Source: Pseudomonas syringae
GTDB taxonomy: Bacteria > Pseudomonadota > Gammaproteobacteria > Pseudomonadales > Pseudomonadaceae
Assembly: GCF_001698815.1 (NCBI RefSeq)
Contig: NZ_LGSI01000038.1
Location: 58,023-122,022, forward strand
DNA length: 64,000 nucleotides
Direction: 5' to 3'
In this document: positions 38,488 through 48,330 of the stretch, piece by piece
Layout: every line of letters starts with the position of its first letter
Numbering within the stretch: the stretch's first letter is position 1
Program-made: the position numbers and the translations under genes
The notes under the pieces: generated by a model
Told to the model about the DNA's origin: nothing
The model's input: the letters and a program-made list of their open reading frames with translations, nothing else
Database searches by the model: none

Positions 38488-39864
38488 TCAGCACTCCACC
38501 CATTTCACCGCCAGCCCGCCGCGAGATGTTTCCTTGTATTTGTCGAGCATGTCGGCGCCGGTGTCGCGCATGGTGCGGATGGCTTGATCGAGGGAGATGA
38601 AGTGTTCGCCGTCGCCGCGCATGGCCATTTGCGCGGCATTGATGGCTTTTACCGCCGCGATGGCATTGCGCTCGATGCACGGCACTTGCACCAGACCGCC
38701 CACCGGATCGCAGGTCAGCCCCAGGTTATGTTCCAGCCCGATTTCGGCTGCGTTTTCCACTTGTTCCGGAGTCGCGCCGAGAATCTCTGCCAGGCCCGCC
38801 GCCGCCATGGCGCACGCCGAACCGACTTCGCCCTGACAACCGACTTCCGCGCCGGAAATCGACGCATTCTTTTTGCACAAAATCCCCACCGCTGCTGCGC
38901 TCAGGAAGAACCGCACGACGTCGTCTTCGTTGGCATCAGGGTTGAACTTCATGAAGTAATGCAGGACCGCCGGGATAATTCCCGCCGCGCCGTTGGTGGG
39001 CGCAGTGACCATTCGCCCGCCTGCTGCGTTCTCTTCGTTGACCGCCAGGGCAAACAGGTTGACCCATTCCATGGCGCTCAAGGTCGAGCTGATCACGTTC
39101 GGCTTGCCCAGCTCCTGCAGGCTGCGATGCAGACGGAACGCACGACGCCGCACATTCAGGCCACCAGGCAGAATACCTTCCTCGCTCAAGCCTTTGTTCA
39201 CGCAAGCCTGCATGGCGCTCCAGATATGCATGACCTTCGCGCGGATTTCTGTCTCGGTGCGCCAGACTTTTTCGTTTTCCAGCATCAAACCGGAGATGCT
39301 CAACCCGTGTTTTTTGCACAGACGCAACAATTGCGCGCCGCTGGAAAAATCGTAAGGCAGTTCCGTGGTATCACTGTCCAGGACGCCGCTGGCCGCCTGT
39401 TCGGCATCGATGACAAAACCGCCGCCCACCGAATAATAAGTCTGCTCATACAGCTCGCCAGTGGCACCATAGGCGCAGAGCGTCATGCCGTTGGGGTGAT
39501 AAGGCAGGCTTTCTTCCAGCAAGCGCATGTCGCGCTGCCAGTCGAACGTGATCTGATGGTCGCCCGCCAGCAGCAATACCTGCGCCTCAAGCACCGCTTG
39601 CACACGCGGGGCGACTTGAGCCGGGTCAACCTGATCGGGCCATTCGCCCATCAAGCCGATAACCACGGCCCGGTCGCTGCCATGACCAATTCCCGTTGCG
39701 GACAACGAACCGTACAAACGCACTTCGACTCGCTCGACCTTGTCCAGCAGCTCCATTTCACGCAATTGGGTGCTGAAGATCGCCGCAGCCCGCATCGGTC
39801 CCACGGTATGAGAACTGGAAGGGCCGATGCCGATTTTGAACATGTCGAAGACGCTGATAGCCAT
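38488..39864 (-). CDS. sdaA: L-serine ammonia-lyase (iron-sulfur type)
   Basis: A 458-residue single-chain type 2 L-serine dehydratase converting serine to pyruvate and ammonia. The N-terminal beta domain starts [20 protein letters not shown], and the alpha domain carries the cluster cysteines in [19 protein letters not shown] and [17 protein letters not shown] 39864 gives the family start; an extension to 39945 has no homology. It is divergent from the LysR gene at 39984, the probable regulator. Confidence 0.95.
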   Translation of the reverse strand: MAISVFDMFKIGIGPSSSHTVGPMRAAAIFSTQLREMELLDKVERVEVRLYGSLSATGIGHGSDRAVVIGLMGEWPDQVDPAQVAPRVQAVLEAQVLLLAGDHQITFDWQRDMRLLEESLPYHPNGMTLCAYGATGELYEQTYYSVGGGFVIDAEQAASGVLDSDTTELPYDFSSGAQLLRLCKKHGLSISGLMLENEKVWRTETEIRAKVMHIWSAMQACVNKGLSEEGILPGGLNVRRRAFRLHRSLQELGKPNVISSTLSAMEWVNLFALAVNEENAAGGRMVTAPTNGAAGIIPAVLHYFMKFNPDANEDDVVRFFLSAAAVGILCKKNASISGAEVGCQGEVGSACAMAAAGLAEILGATPEQVENAAEIGLEHNLGLTCDPVGGLVQVPCIERNAIAAVKAINAAQMAMRGDGEHFISLDQAIRTMRDTGADMLDKYKETSRGGLAVKWVEC

Positions 39865-39983
39865 ACAGATTTCTCGATTCGTGAGAGGCTTGAAGAACCA
39901 CTTTTCTATGCTTGGCATTCTTGGCATTGCCCGGCTGATCGACAAACGAAACTTCCTAAGCCACGGTTAAGCAGAACTGATCA

Positions 39984-40898
39984 ATGAGCAAAATCCTCAA
40001 CGCGCAAATGCACGCCTGGCTTCAAGTCTTCGCCTGCGCTGCCCGGCACCTGTCGTTCACTCGTTGCGCGGATGAGCTGCATGTCACGCCCGGCGCCATC
40101 AGCCAGCAGATGCGCCAGTTGGAAGAACGCCTGGGTTTCGCGCTGTTTCATCGGGTCGGGCGCGGGCTGGAACTGACCGCCGAAGGTCAGCGCCTGGCGG
40201 TGGTGGCCAACGAAGTGCACAGCCGCATCGATGACGAACTGCGCCTGCTACACTCCGGCCGAATCGGCGGAGTGTTCAAGCTGCGCTGCATTCCGTCGTT
40301 CCTCAGCAAGTGGCTGATGCCGCGCCTGCCGCTGCTGGAACAGGCGTTCCCGGACATTCAATTGCGTATCGTCGCCGAAGACAGCAGCGGCTCGTTGCGC
40401 GACGACGACTTCGATCTGGCCATCGACCTCAACGACGGCAGTTATCCGGGCCTGATGACCACGTCATTGCTGGAGGAGGAGTTGTTTCCGGTCTGCTCCC
40501 CAGCCCTGCAGCAAGGCAAGCCGCCGCTGGATACGCCCAGCCAACTGGTGCATTACCCGTTGCTGCACGACATCACGGCCTGGCGCGGCAGCTATGAATA
40601 CGCAGAGTGGGAGTTTTACCTGAACGCCATTGGCGCATCCGGCATCGATGTGCGGCGCGGCCACACGTTCAATCGCAATCACCTGACCATCGAGGCAGCG
40701 ATCATGGGCATGGGCGTGGCCATCGCGCGCAAGGCGCTGATCACCAACGAGTTGGAAGAAGGCTCATTGATCGTGCCGTTCGGCCATCCTATTGCAGCGC
40801 GAAAAAAATATGTTCTGGTTTACCGCGAAGGCGCGCTCAACACTCCGGCGCGCCGCGCGGTGCACGACTGGTTGGTGGAACAGGCGCTGATGCGTTGA
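39984..40898 (+). CDS. LysR-family regulator, GcvA/DsdC-like
   Basis: A 304-residue regulator: HTH in FACAARHLSFTRCADELHVT and PGAISQQMRQLEERLGFALF, followed by an effector domain with SKWLMPRLPLLEQAFPDIQL as in GcvA-type regulators. It is divergently transcribed from the serine dehydratase gene over 119 bases, the classic layout for LysR control, so a serine- or glycine-related inducer is a reasonable guess. Confidence 0.9.
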   Translation: MSKILNAQMHAWLQVFACAARHLSFTRCADELHVTPGAISQQMRQLEERLGFALFHRVGRGLELTAEGQRLAVVANEVHSRIDDELRLLHSGRIGGVFKLRCIPSFLSKWLMPRLPLLEQAFPDIQLRIVAEDSSGSLRDDDFDLAIDLNDGSYPGLMTTSLLEEELFPVCSPALQQGKPPLDTPSQLVHYPLLHDITAWRGSYEYAEWEFYLNAIGASGIDVRRGHTFNRNHLTIEAAIMGMGVAIARKALITNELEEGSLIVPFGHPIAARKKYVLVYREGALNTPARRAVHDWLVEQALMR

Positions 40899-40909
40899 TG
40901 CCAACTACT

Positions 40910-40970
40910 GTTGGAACGAGGCTTGCCCGCGAAGCCGTAGGTCCGGTTCGCGGGCAAGCCACGCTCCAAC
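40910..40970. repeat. REP inverted pair, short spacer
   Basis: Same arm family as 1416-1508 with two arm mismatches (GGAACGAGG, AAGCCACGC) and a spacer of about 15 bases. It lies between the convergent LysR and DUF3100 genes. Confidence 0.85.
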
Positions 40971-40980
40971 AGTCCGTGGT

Positions 40981-42309
40981 CTAGTGGAAGAACTCGGCAA
41001 TCATCACAGCACCGATAAACGTGCCGAAGTTCGCCAGGAACGACACCAGCACGATGCGCCAGCCCAGCAGGCGGAAGGCCGGCAAATCCTTGGCAATCGA
41101 CAGGCCCGCGAAGGCCAGCATCGGGGTGATCACCGCCAGCATGTTCACCGCGCCAACCATCTGTGAAATCTGCGCCGCCCAAGGGCACAGCGGCGAAGTC
41201 ATGAACATCGCGACCACCGAGACAGTGCACACCGCCGGGATCTTGCGCCGCAAGGCAACACACAGCATCTCGCCGATGAATACGGCCAGGATCATGATCG
41301 CCACGCCACCGAAGGCTGCCGATGAAAGCGTCTTATAGCCCACATAGTTGGCAATCAAGGCCAAAGCGCCCGCTGCCAGCCACGCGCTGATCTTGCCAGG
41401 CCAGCCGAGTTCGCGAACTTCCAGCTGCACGTCGTCGTGCTTCGGCCCGGAGGTCAAAACCGAAGCTTTGGTGGTGCGGCCGATGATCGGCTCAAGGACG
41501 CGATAGCCCCAGACTGCCAGCGGCAACGAGATGAACAGCGTGAAGTACGTGCCGATGGTGGTCGTGATCAAGTTGGACGCGGCAGCGAGCGCCATGACTT
41601 CCTTGGCCACTTCCGGCGTCTGCTGGGCCGCGATGGCGCCAGCGGCGGCGGCCATCATGCTGCCCGAACCGATGCCGGAACCCATTGCCAGCGAGTTGGG
41701 ATGGAAGATCCCAAGGCTGGCAATAAAGCCGGCGACGATGGCAATGAACAGCGCGCCGAACAAAGTGCCGGTCAGGTATTCGGCCAATACGCCGCGTCCT
41801 TCGGGAGAGTCCATGCCGTAGCGCTCGCCGATGATCGCCAGGCTAGGCTCGCGACCCACCGAGAAGGTCGCGCCAATCGCTTCGCGCTTGATCCCCAGCA
41901 TCAAGGCGACCGGCAGACCAAGGATAACCGTGCCGACAAAGTGGCCGAACTCTTGAAACACCAACGCCCAGCCAGAAGCAAACACCACTGGCAAGGAGCC
42001 GCCCACCACCATGCCCAGCTTGGCGATGAACACCAGCAGCGCAGGTTGCAGAATCGAAGCGGAACGCATTTGATCGCCATAATCCAGGCCGATGGTGCCC
42101 GGCACCCGACGACTGATCAGGCCAATGCCCGCACCAATCAGCAATGCCCAGACCATTGGCAGCAGTACCACTTTGCCGGGACCCAAGGGAATACTGATGG
42201 CGCCGATCGACTCGGCAATAATCAGGATGACTGCGGCCCAGACGTACAGTTTGACCGTCGACGAAACAGCACGGCTATCACCCAGTGTCACGGCTTGCGA
42301 ATGTTGCAT
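40981..42309 (-). CDS. DUF3100 integral membrane protein
   Basis: A 442-residue membrane protein with about eleven hydrophobic segments (e.g. WAAVILIIAESIGAISIPLG and ALALIANYVGYKTLSS), matching the DUF3100 family of predicted transporters. AAGGGGA before ATG 42309 decides the start. Glycine-rich SLAMGSGIGSGSMMAAAAGA in the middle resembles a substrate-binding hairpin. Relatives often adjoin M20 amidohydrolase genes, and one is 2.7 kb away here, so uptake of an amidohydrolase substrate or product is possible. Confidence 0.82.
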   Translation of the reverse strand: MQHSQAVTLGDSRAVSSTVKLYVWAAVILIIAESIGAISIPLGPGKVVLLPMVWALLIGAGIGLISRRVPGTIGLDYGDQMRSASILQPALLVFIAKLGMVVGGSLPVVFASGWALVFQEFGHFVGTVILGLPVALMLGIKREAIGATFSVGREPSLAIIGERYGMDSPEGRGVLAEYLTGTLFGALFIAIVAGFIASLGIFHPNSLAMGSGIGSGSMMAAAAGAIAAQQTPEVAKEVMALAAASNLITTTIGTYFTLFISLPLAVWGYRVLEPIIGRTTKASVLTSGPKHDDVQLEVRELGWPGKISAWLAAGALALIANYVGYKTLSSAAFGGVAIMILAVFIGEMLCVALRRKIPAVCTVSVVAMFMTSPLCPWAAQISQMVGAVNMLAVITPMLAFAGLSIAKDLPAFRLLGWRIVLVSFLANFGTFIGAVMIAEFFH

Positions 42310-42853
42310 GGTAATCCCCTTCACCTGCTGAACAGCCGTCATGCGGCCGATCAATAGTTGTTGTTTTTCAGGAGGCGCCGACGGCACCCAGGGCAGTTTC
42401 AAATCCATGCCAGGCATGGAGGCTCACGCAAGGCGGGCCATATCTCTTATTGCGCGAATCTGTCGAGCAGATCGGCCTTTGGCTACCGCAACTGGCGAGG
42501 CGAAAAATACCCTGACGAAGGGAACTTCAACGCTTCTGACCACTCTGCGGTGCAGTTCGAGTATGGGTAGCGTGAGGGCTCACACCAATATTGCTGATTG
42601 GATTTATTGTTGCCTTAAACAGAACACCAAAAGCGGGACAGCATAAAAATTCGGCGCATTCAAACACGCGGAAAACAGAAACTGCGGGAGCGAACTTGTT
42701 CGCGAATCAGGCGCCTCGGTGGACCCAGACCACCGCGTTATGGTTCTTCGCGGGCAAGCCTCGCTCCAACGAATTACACCTTGTTGGCGAGCGGCGTACC
42801 TGATACACCGCTTCGCCAACACGTTGGCGCCTACCCAATCATCCGGTTGGGCA
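42310..42853. other. 544-base gap with mixed REP element
   Basis: No gene is supported. The part next to DUF3100 (42310-42650) shows nothing I can name. 42686-42771 is a two-family REP pair (separate entry). At 42785-42824 a further palindrome (GTTGGCGAGCGG ... CCGCTTCGCCAAC around GTACCTGATACA) may end transcription of the chemoreceptor gene or be another REP family; a related sequence without the second arm occurs at about 63797. Confidence 0.6.
42686..42771. repeat. Heterotypic REP pair, copy A
   Basis: The left arm is GGGAGCGAACTTGTTCGCG, the right arm TTCGCGGGCAAGCCTCGCTC; these belong to two REP families. The internal spacer and both arms recur, inverted and about 90 percent identical by eye, at 63872-63958. 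Confidence 0.8.
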
Positions 42854-44917
42854 TCAATCCAGACGGAACCGAGCCGTGTTGTCGCTCAATGCACGACTGC
42901 CTCTGCTCAAGGTATCCGCCGCCTGATTCACCGCACGCGCGCCATCGAGCAAACGCCCCGCCGCCTGATCGACTTGCTGGATATTGCCGCTGACTTCATC
43001 GGCCGTACTGGCCTGCTCTTCCACTGCCGTGGAAATTTGCGCGAGGGTGTCGGTAACGCCTTGCACCGCACTGGCGATTTCCACCAGACGCTGACCCAGC
43101 CCGGTCACCGACTCGGCATCGGTGATGGCTTGGCCGCATGCGGCTTCCATCAGCCCGACTGCCTGGCTCACTGTCGAGCGCAAGCTGTCGACCGTGCTGG
43201 CGATTTGCGCGGTGGACGCTTGCGTGCGCTGCGACAGGCTGCGTACTTCATCGGCTACCACCGCAAAACCACGCCCCTGCTCACCGGCCCGCGCCGCCTC
43301 GATGGCCGCATTGAGCGCCAGCAAGTTGGTTTGTTCGGCGATGCCGCGAATAGCATCCACCACCGACTGGATCTGCTGGCCTTGCTCACTGACCCGTCCC
43401 AACGCAGACGCGGTATCCGTCAGACGCTGATTGAGCTGTTGAATGCTGTCCGTGGTGCGCTGACTGTCGCGGCTGCTCTCCTCGGCAATCTTGCGCGTTT
43501 GCCGGGCGCTGTCGGACGCTTGCTCACAGCTTCGCGCCACGCCTTGAGAGGTTGCAGCCAATTGGGTAGCAGCCGCTGCAATCTGACTGATCTGAAGCTG
43601 CTGTTCTTCAACTTCATTAAGTGTGCCGCTGGACTGGGCATTCAGGGTCAGGACGGCATGTCCGAGCTGCAAGGTTTCGTGATTGACGCCCAGCAAGCTG
43701 GTGCGCAACTGGACCACGGCAACGTTAAGCGCGGTGCTGATCACAGCCAGTTCGTCACGGCCTTCCACTTTGACCTGAACGCACAGGTTGCCATCGCGAA
43801 GGGACTCAGCCAGGGTCGTGATGCCGCTGGCACTGCGCCGGATCGACGCTTGCAGACAGGCGAACAGATAAAGCGCGGCCAACAGCAGCAAGCCAAAGCA
43901 AATGCCAATGGGGATGAACTGCATGTTGGATTTTTCGCGGTAATACGCCAGGCGCGTATCCAGTGAATCCAGCGAGTGATTGCGTAGCGTGGCCAGATCG
44001 CCGAGCAGCGCATCAACACTGCGCTCGAACGCTGGCGGATCGAGTTTGATACTGCCGCCAAAGACACCGTCATCCAGGACTTTCAGTTCCGTGTCCAGGC
44101 GTTGCATGGTGGCGTTGTACTCGTCCGCCCAGGTGCGCAACTCCGCAGGCAGCTTGGCCTGCAGCGCCGCACCCGTCTTGAGCATCTGATCGCGGGCATC
44201 GCTGATCCGGCCACGCAGCTCGCGCACTTGCAGGCGGCTTTGCAGACTGAACTGGCCGGTTACCACCGACGTTTGCCCGATACTTGCCATGCGCCCGATC
44301 CGTTCGATCAGCTCCGGGATCTGCTGCGTCGACATTTGCATCAATAGATAGGTTTCGAGCCACGGGTCGAGGATCAAGCCGCTGTCTGTGGCGATCTGCT
44401 CGCGCAACGCCTGAAGATTGCTCAGCGCCGTAGTGAAACGGTCATAGCCATCCGGCCACCAGCCCACCGTACGCAATGAAGCGATGTCCATGCCCGTGAC
44501 TGAAGCTTGCAACGTTTCATACCGTTTCGCGACATCGGCGTCGGCGTCGGCGCGCTCGGTCTTGAGCGTGGCGCCCAACGATTCAAGCGCCTGCGTTATA
44601 CGTGGATTCGCCGCATCCATGGCAGACATCGCCGCTTTGGCGGCCGGAGTCGGCTCACGAAGAATGTCGGCGGCCTTCCAGCGAGCAGCGTTATCGCGCT
44701 GCCCTGAAAGCTCGCGATCAAGCACATCCAGCGCCAATAACTGGCGAACACCCGAACGTTCGCCCGAAATCAACGCAAGTTTGCTGCGGTAATCCTGCCC
44801 GATCATCCACAAACTGCCCACCAGCGGCAGCATGAATAACAGAAACAGAACCTGAAACTTGCGAGCAAAACGGAACCGTCCCAGCAACCGCATTCCCGGT
44901 GATAACACACTGTACAT
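42854..44917 (-). CDS. Methyl-accepting chemotaxis protein
   Basis: A 687-residue chemoreceptor. Transmembrane segment 1 (about 22-42, VLFLLFMLPLVGSLWMIG), a long helical periplasmic domain to about residue 330, transmembrane segment 2 (PIGICFGLLLLAALYLFA), HAMP, and a cytoplasmic signalling coiled coil with the near-invariant hairpin IRGIAEQTNLLALNAAIEAA and GRGFAVVADEVRSLSQRT. The ligand is unknown; the periplasmic part is not an obvious Cache domain and reads as a long four-helix type. Monocistronic. Confidence 0.94.
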   Translation of the reverse strand: MYSVLSPGMRLLGRFRFARKFQVLFLLFMLPLVGSLWMIGQDYRSKLALISGERSGVRQLLALDVLDRELSGQRDNAARWKAADILREPTPAAKAAMSAMDAANPRITQALESLGATLKTERADADADVAKRYETLQASVTGMDIASLRTVGWWPDGYDRFTTALSNLQALREQIATDSGLILDPWLETYLLMQMSTQQIPELIERIGRMASIGQTSVVTGQFSLQSRLQVRELRGRISDARDQMLKTGAALQAKLPAELRTWADEYNATMQRLDTELKVLDDGVFGGSIKLDPPAFERSVDALLGDLATLRNHSLDSLDTRLAYYREKSNMQFIPIGICFGLLLLAALYLFACLQASIRRSASGITTLAESLRDGNLCVQVKVEGRDELAVISTALNVAVVQLRTSLLGVNHETLQLGHAVLTLNAQSSGTLNEVEEQQLQISQIAAAATQLAATSQGVARSCEQASDSARQTRKIAEESSRDSQRTTDSIQQLNQRLTDTASALGRVSEQGQQIQSVVDAIRGIAEQTNLLALNAAIEAARAGEQGRGFAVVADEVRSLSQRTQASTAQIASTVDSLRSTVSQAVGLMEAACGQAITDAESVTGLGQRLVEIASAVQGVTDTLAQISTAVEEQASTADEVSGNIQQVDQAAGRLLDGARAVNQAADTLSRGSRALSDNTARFRLD

Positions 44918-45229
44918 GCCCGACTACTCCCCTGGACGCTCTGCAAACACGGCAGCAGCCGTGGCAGTTATCACTGAAATACGCTAACGGCAAAATGCCA
45001 TGCTATTGATTAAACGGCGATAGTCGCCTGATTTTTTATTATTCGCACCAACGGAAACTGAGCAGGCTGTAGGAAACAACTCTTTGACTAATGGCACAAC
45101 GTAGCAAGATTCGGACCGTAGGACCGATTATCAGTTTGATGTAGGAAACCTCGTGTTTTTCATCAGCCAGTGCACAAATACATCAATGAAGATTACGCTT
45201 TTGGCATTTTAAGCAGGAGGAATAGGAAA
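44918..45229. other. 312-base gap, divergent promoters region
   Basis: Region between the divergent chemoreceptor and J-domain genes. It contains AT-rich stretches (ATTTTTTATTATTCG at about 45032) and a degraded REP arm (GGACCGTAGGACCG at about 45114). No gene is supported; both promoters are expected here, but I see no clear hexamers. Confidence 0.5.
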
Positions 45230-46339
45230 ATGGCTGGTGATCGCCCGCAACTGAGTGTGACTTCCCAACCCGATGGACCGAAACCTAGTTCCGATCAGAA
45301 ACGCTTCAACAGCCTTTTAAAGAAGATTCAAACCCACCGAGGCACCCTTGAGGCGTGGAACAGCGCCGAATTGACGTACCGCAAGCTATGGGCGACAGAA
45401 TTCACGCCAACGTTGGAAAAGCTGCAGGGTTATCAGTTGGAGTTACTGCTCATCCTCGACGCCGCCAGCATGCGAATGAAATTCAACAAAAATGATCTGG
45501 GAACACTCGATGGCGTCGTCTGCGAACTGGCTCAGACCCTGATAGATGACGGCCATCCGCAGGCGGCAGAACTGAAAGAGATCTTCACCCGGCACGCTGG
45601 AGTTGATTTCGATACTCTTCAAGAAGAAGAGACGGCTCAGTTCAAGACTTTTCTGGAGCGCGAATACGATGTCGAACTCGATGACGACAGCGCAACTACC
45701 CCCGAGGAACTGGCCGAGATTTTATTTGCCAAGCTGAGCGATGAGGCGAGTGAGCCTCTCAAACAGTCAGCCCCCTGGAAGAAAACCACGCGCGAAATTC
45801 GCCAGGAAGAAGAACTGACCAAAGGCAGCCAGTCAATTCGCGAAATCTACCGCAAGCTTGCCAGCGCACTCCATCCGGATCGGGAAACCGATGATGTCGA
45901 GCGCAACCGGAAAACAGCGCTCATGCAACGGGTGAACCATGCCTATGCCGCAAAGGATCTTCTGAGCCTGCTGGAGCTGCAACTCGAGATCGAACAGATC
46001 GACAGTGACCACGTCAGCAATCTGCCGCAGGGGCGCATCAAGCATTACAACCGGGTGCTGGCTGAGCAGGTCAAGGAGCTGGAGGAAGAGATCAGCCTGC
46101 GCAACATGATATTCAACGAGCAGTTCGAGCTGGAACCATTCGGGACCACCAAACCCGCCGGCGTGCCCCGCAAATGCAACCGAAAACTGGGCGAACTGAA
46201 GGAAGATCTTTTCGATCTTGAATACCTGGTAGACGAGCTGAAGCAGGATGCGAAATACATCAAGCCTTGGCTGCGCGCCCATCGCGAGACGCTTGATGAA
46301 TGGGGAAATCAGGACCTTCTGGACGACATGTTTCGCTAG
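45230..46339 (+). CDS. J-domain (DnaJ-like) co-chaperone protein
   Basis: A 369-residue acidic protein. Helices fill residues 20-170; a J-domain follows at about 200-260 with the diagnostic HPD (215-217) in YRKLASALHPDRET, then a helical C-terminal domain rich in Glu and Lys. AGGAGG at 45215-45220 sets ATG 45230 as start, 60 bases inside the longer open frame. No Gly/Phe or zinc-finger part, so it is a type III J-protein that would stimulate DnaK for a specific client. The client is unknown. Confidence 0.85.
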   Translation: MAGDRPQLSVTSQPDGPKPSSDQKRFNSLLKKIQTHRGTLEAWNSAELTYRKLWATEFTPTLEKLQGYQLELLLILDAASMRMKFNKNDLGTLDGVVCELAQTLIDDGHPQAAELKEIFTRHAGVDFDTLQEEETAQFKTFLEREYDVELDDDSATTPEELAEILFAKLSDEASEPLKQSAPWKKTTREIRQEEELTKGSQSIREIYRKLASALHPDRETDDVERNRKTALMQRVNHAYAAKDLLSLLELQLEIEQIDSDHVSNLPQGRIKHYNRVLAEQVKELEEEISLRNMIFNEQFELEPFGTTKPAGVPRKCNRKLGELKEDLFDLEYLVDELKQDAKYIKPWLRAHRETLDEWGNQDLLDDMFR

Positions 46340-46420
46340 GTCCGGACAAAATTGCAGGCCGCGGGTTGAAGGCGAAATCCTAACCGCTTGATCATACGCA
46401 TAAATTTTTCAGAACAACGC

Positions 46421-46449
46421 TTGACACATATCCGTTATCCACGAATAAT
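46421..46449 (+). promoter_or_regulatory. Promoter of tRNA-Met
   Basis: TTGACA (46421-46426), 17-base spacer, AATAAT (46444-46449), followed by a GC-rich discriminator and the tRNA 12 bases on. A near-consensus sigma-70 promoter. Confidence 0.82.
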
Positions 46450-46460
46450 GCGCGCCACTT

Positions 46461-46537
46461 GGCTACATAGCTCAGTTGGTTAGAGCATAGCATTCATAAT
46501 GCTGGGGTCCGGGGTTCAAGTCCCTGTGTAGCCACCA
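46461..46537 (+). tRNA. tRNA-Met (anticodon CAT)
   Basis: 77 bases with encoded CCA. Acceptor GGCTACA/TGTAGCC is perfect; the anticodon loop is TTCATAA with CAT, closed by TAGCA/TGCTG including one T-G pair; T arm GGTTCAAGTCC. The acceptor and arms fit elongator Met rather than initiator (no C1-A72 mismatch) or the CAT-anticodon Ile tRNA. In P. aeruginosa a tRNA-Met follows the ychF homologue too. Confidence 0.95.
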
Positions 46538-46578
46538 AGTACCGATCCATAGATGTCTACAGCAGTCTATGAATCACC

Positions 46579-46610
46579 TCAAGAAGCCCGCCTCGTGCGG
46601 GCTTTCTTGT
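46579..46610. repeat. 32-bp direct repeat, copy 1 (terminator hairpin after tRNA-Met)
   Basis: It contains the stem AAGCCCGC/GCGGGCTT around CTCGT. All 32 bases recur without mismatch at 55853-55884 in the same orientation. It is probably the native terminator of tRNA-Met, and it forms the left edge of the accessory block. The truncated transposase frame runs into it. Confidence 0.85.
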
Positions 46611-46639
46611 ATCTGAGGTTCCACTCGAATCTGCCCCTA

Positions 46640-47562
46640 GCCTTCCCTGCCGACAGCTGAGCAAAACCAGAATAGCCGTCAGCCTGCAAGATCCCGCTGA
46701 AGTACTTGAGATGAGCGCGGGGATGCTGCCCCTTGCGATCCGGCGAGTAGGCAAACCAGACCGCCGCCGCCGGTGTCGTGTCACCGGCAGGTCGGTCGTC
46801 GCGCACGTACGTCCACAGGCGAGCTGTTTTGGTTTTGCCGTTGCCCGGCGCGAGCACGCCAATCGGCGTGTCGTCGGCATGGACTTTGTGACCGCTCATG
46901 ACGTGGCGCTCAAGGGCGTTGATCAGTGGTCGCAGCAACTGACTGCTCTGGCCGACCCAGTCGGCCAGGGTTGAGCGCTCCAGATCCACGCCCTCACGGG
47001 CGTAGATCTCGGACTGGCGATACAAGGGAAGATGATCGACAAACTTGGAGACCAGCACATGGGCCAACAACCCCGGGCCTGCAAGGCCTCGGGCTATCGG
47101 ACGACTCGGCGCCGGCACTTGGGCGATGTGCTCGCAGCAGCGGCAAACCCACTTCGGGCGGACATGGCGAATGACTTTGAAACGTGCCGGAACGTACTCC
47201 AGCACTTCGGACACATCCTCACCCAAATGGCGAAGCGTCCCACCGCAGCCAGAACATTGCGACTCGGGCTGATGCACGTGGATTTCGCGAGGCAGGTGTT
47301 CAGGTAACGGCTTGCGCCGAGAGACGGTGCGAGTTGGCGGTTCGACTGGAGGCGTTAGTTCAGTCTGGTTGACCTCCAGTTCCTCAAGACTCAGCTGGAG
47401 CTGGTCGATCATCGCCTCCAGTTGCTCGGAGCTGCGACCGAACTGCGTGCGACGCAGCTTGGCGATCATCATCTTCAAGCGCTCGATCTCTGCGCGCTGG
47501 GCAGCGACCAAAACCTTCAAGGCTTGGAGATCGTTCGGCAGGGAGTCGGTCACGAGAGTCAT
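46640..47562 (-). pseudogene. IS66-family transposase TnpC, 3' truncated
   Basis: About 300 of the usual 510 or so residues remain. Present are the N-terminal coiled coil (AAQRAEIERLKMMIAKLRRTQFG), the zinc block CSGCGGTLRHLGEDV with CRCC, PSRPIARGLAGPGLLAHVL and the start of the catalytic domain (KVHADDTPIGVLAPGNGKTKTAR, ILQADGYSGF). Homology stops soon after DGYSGF, and the frame then runs through the tRNA-side flank to a stop at 46579. The last catalytic Glu region is missing, so the element cannot move by itself. Confidence 0.9.
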
Positions 47563-47599
47563 GACCGAATGTTACTTTGGAGTTTTTCAGCGCGGCAAG

Positions 47600-47944
47600 T
47601 CAGACCGCGAGGACGGGTGCTGTACGAATTGGCCTGCGCCAATCAATGCCTTCCAACAGCATCGACAACTGCGCAGCGGTCAGCGAGACGCTGCCGCTGG
47701 TTGCTTGCGGCCAGACAAAGCGTCCTTGTTCCAGCCGCTTGCAAAACAGGCACAAGCCGTCGCCATCCCACCACAACAGCTTGATCCGGTCACCGCGCCG
47801 TCCGCGAAAGGCGAAGATCTGACCGGAGAACGGGTCGGCTGCAAGTTGAGTTTGCACCAAGGCCGCCAATCCATCGAAGCCACGGCGCATGTCCGTGACG
47901 CCGGCGGCGATCCAGATACGGGTTCCAGCGGGTGGGGCAATCAT
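47600..47944 (-). CDS. tnpB: IS66-family accessory protein TnpB (Orf2)
   Basis: A 114-residue IS66 Orf2 protein: GTRIWIAAGVTDMRRGFDGL, FAFRGRRGDRIKLLWWDGDG and LEQGRFVWP are the family hallmarks. It looks intact and overlaps tnpA by 4 bases. It is required with TnpA and TnpC for transposition; its biochemical role is unclear. Confidence 0.94.
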   Translation of the reverse strand: MIAPPAGTRIWIAAGVTDMRRGFDGLAALVQTQLAADPFSGQIFAFRGRRGDRIKLLWWDGDGLCLFCKRLEQGRFVWPQATSGSVSLTAAQLSMLLEGIDWRRPIRTAPVLAV

Positions 47945-48330
47945 CGCAATAACTGCTGCAAGACGAATTGCAGCGTCTGCGGATCTGGTGCGCCTGTGAT
48001 ACGCAGCTTGGCTTTTCCTACCTCAACAGCGATCTCGGAATGACACTCTACCTGTTGCTGGACAACTTGCAGCAGATCCATTGGCGCCTCGATCACCTGG
48101 ACGGGCAAAAGCGTTGCGCTCTGGCTGACAGGGCCGAATAACCCTTCCTGATATTGATGCCGCCAGCGAAAAACCAGGTTGGCATTGACGTCATGTTCGC
48201 GAGCGATCAACGACACTGAAGCTCCCGGCTGGAAGGTGGCTTCGACGACTTGGCGTTTAAAGTCCAACGAAAAGTTGGGGCGGCGACCGGCTCGACGGGC
48301 TGGGGCAACTGTATCCAAGATAGTGTCCAC
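47941..48330 (-). CDS. tnpA: IS66-family accessory protein TnpA (Orf1)
   Basis: A 129-residue Orf1 with a helix-turn-helix of the IS3/IS66 type: FSLDFKRQVVEATFQPGASV and LIAREHDVNANLVFRWRHQY. It starts with GTG. Intact. The first gene of the element; the sequence directly upstream (48315-48355) contains the 9-base inverted arms CCAAGATAG/CTATCTTGG and may be the element end. Confidence 0.92.
   Translation of the reverse strand: MDTILDTVAPARRAGRRPNFSLDFKRQVVEATFQPGASVSLIAREHDVNANLVFRWRHQYQEGLFGPVSQSATLLPVQVIEAPMDLLQVVQQQVECHSEIAVEVGKAKLRITGAPDPQTLQFVLQQLLR

Noticed and set aside
38452..39987. 511-codon plus-strand open frame opposite sdaA
   Set aside because: Antisense to an intact serine dehydratase gene with cluster cysteines; its composition is that of a shadow frame.
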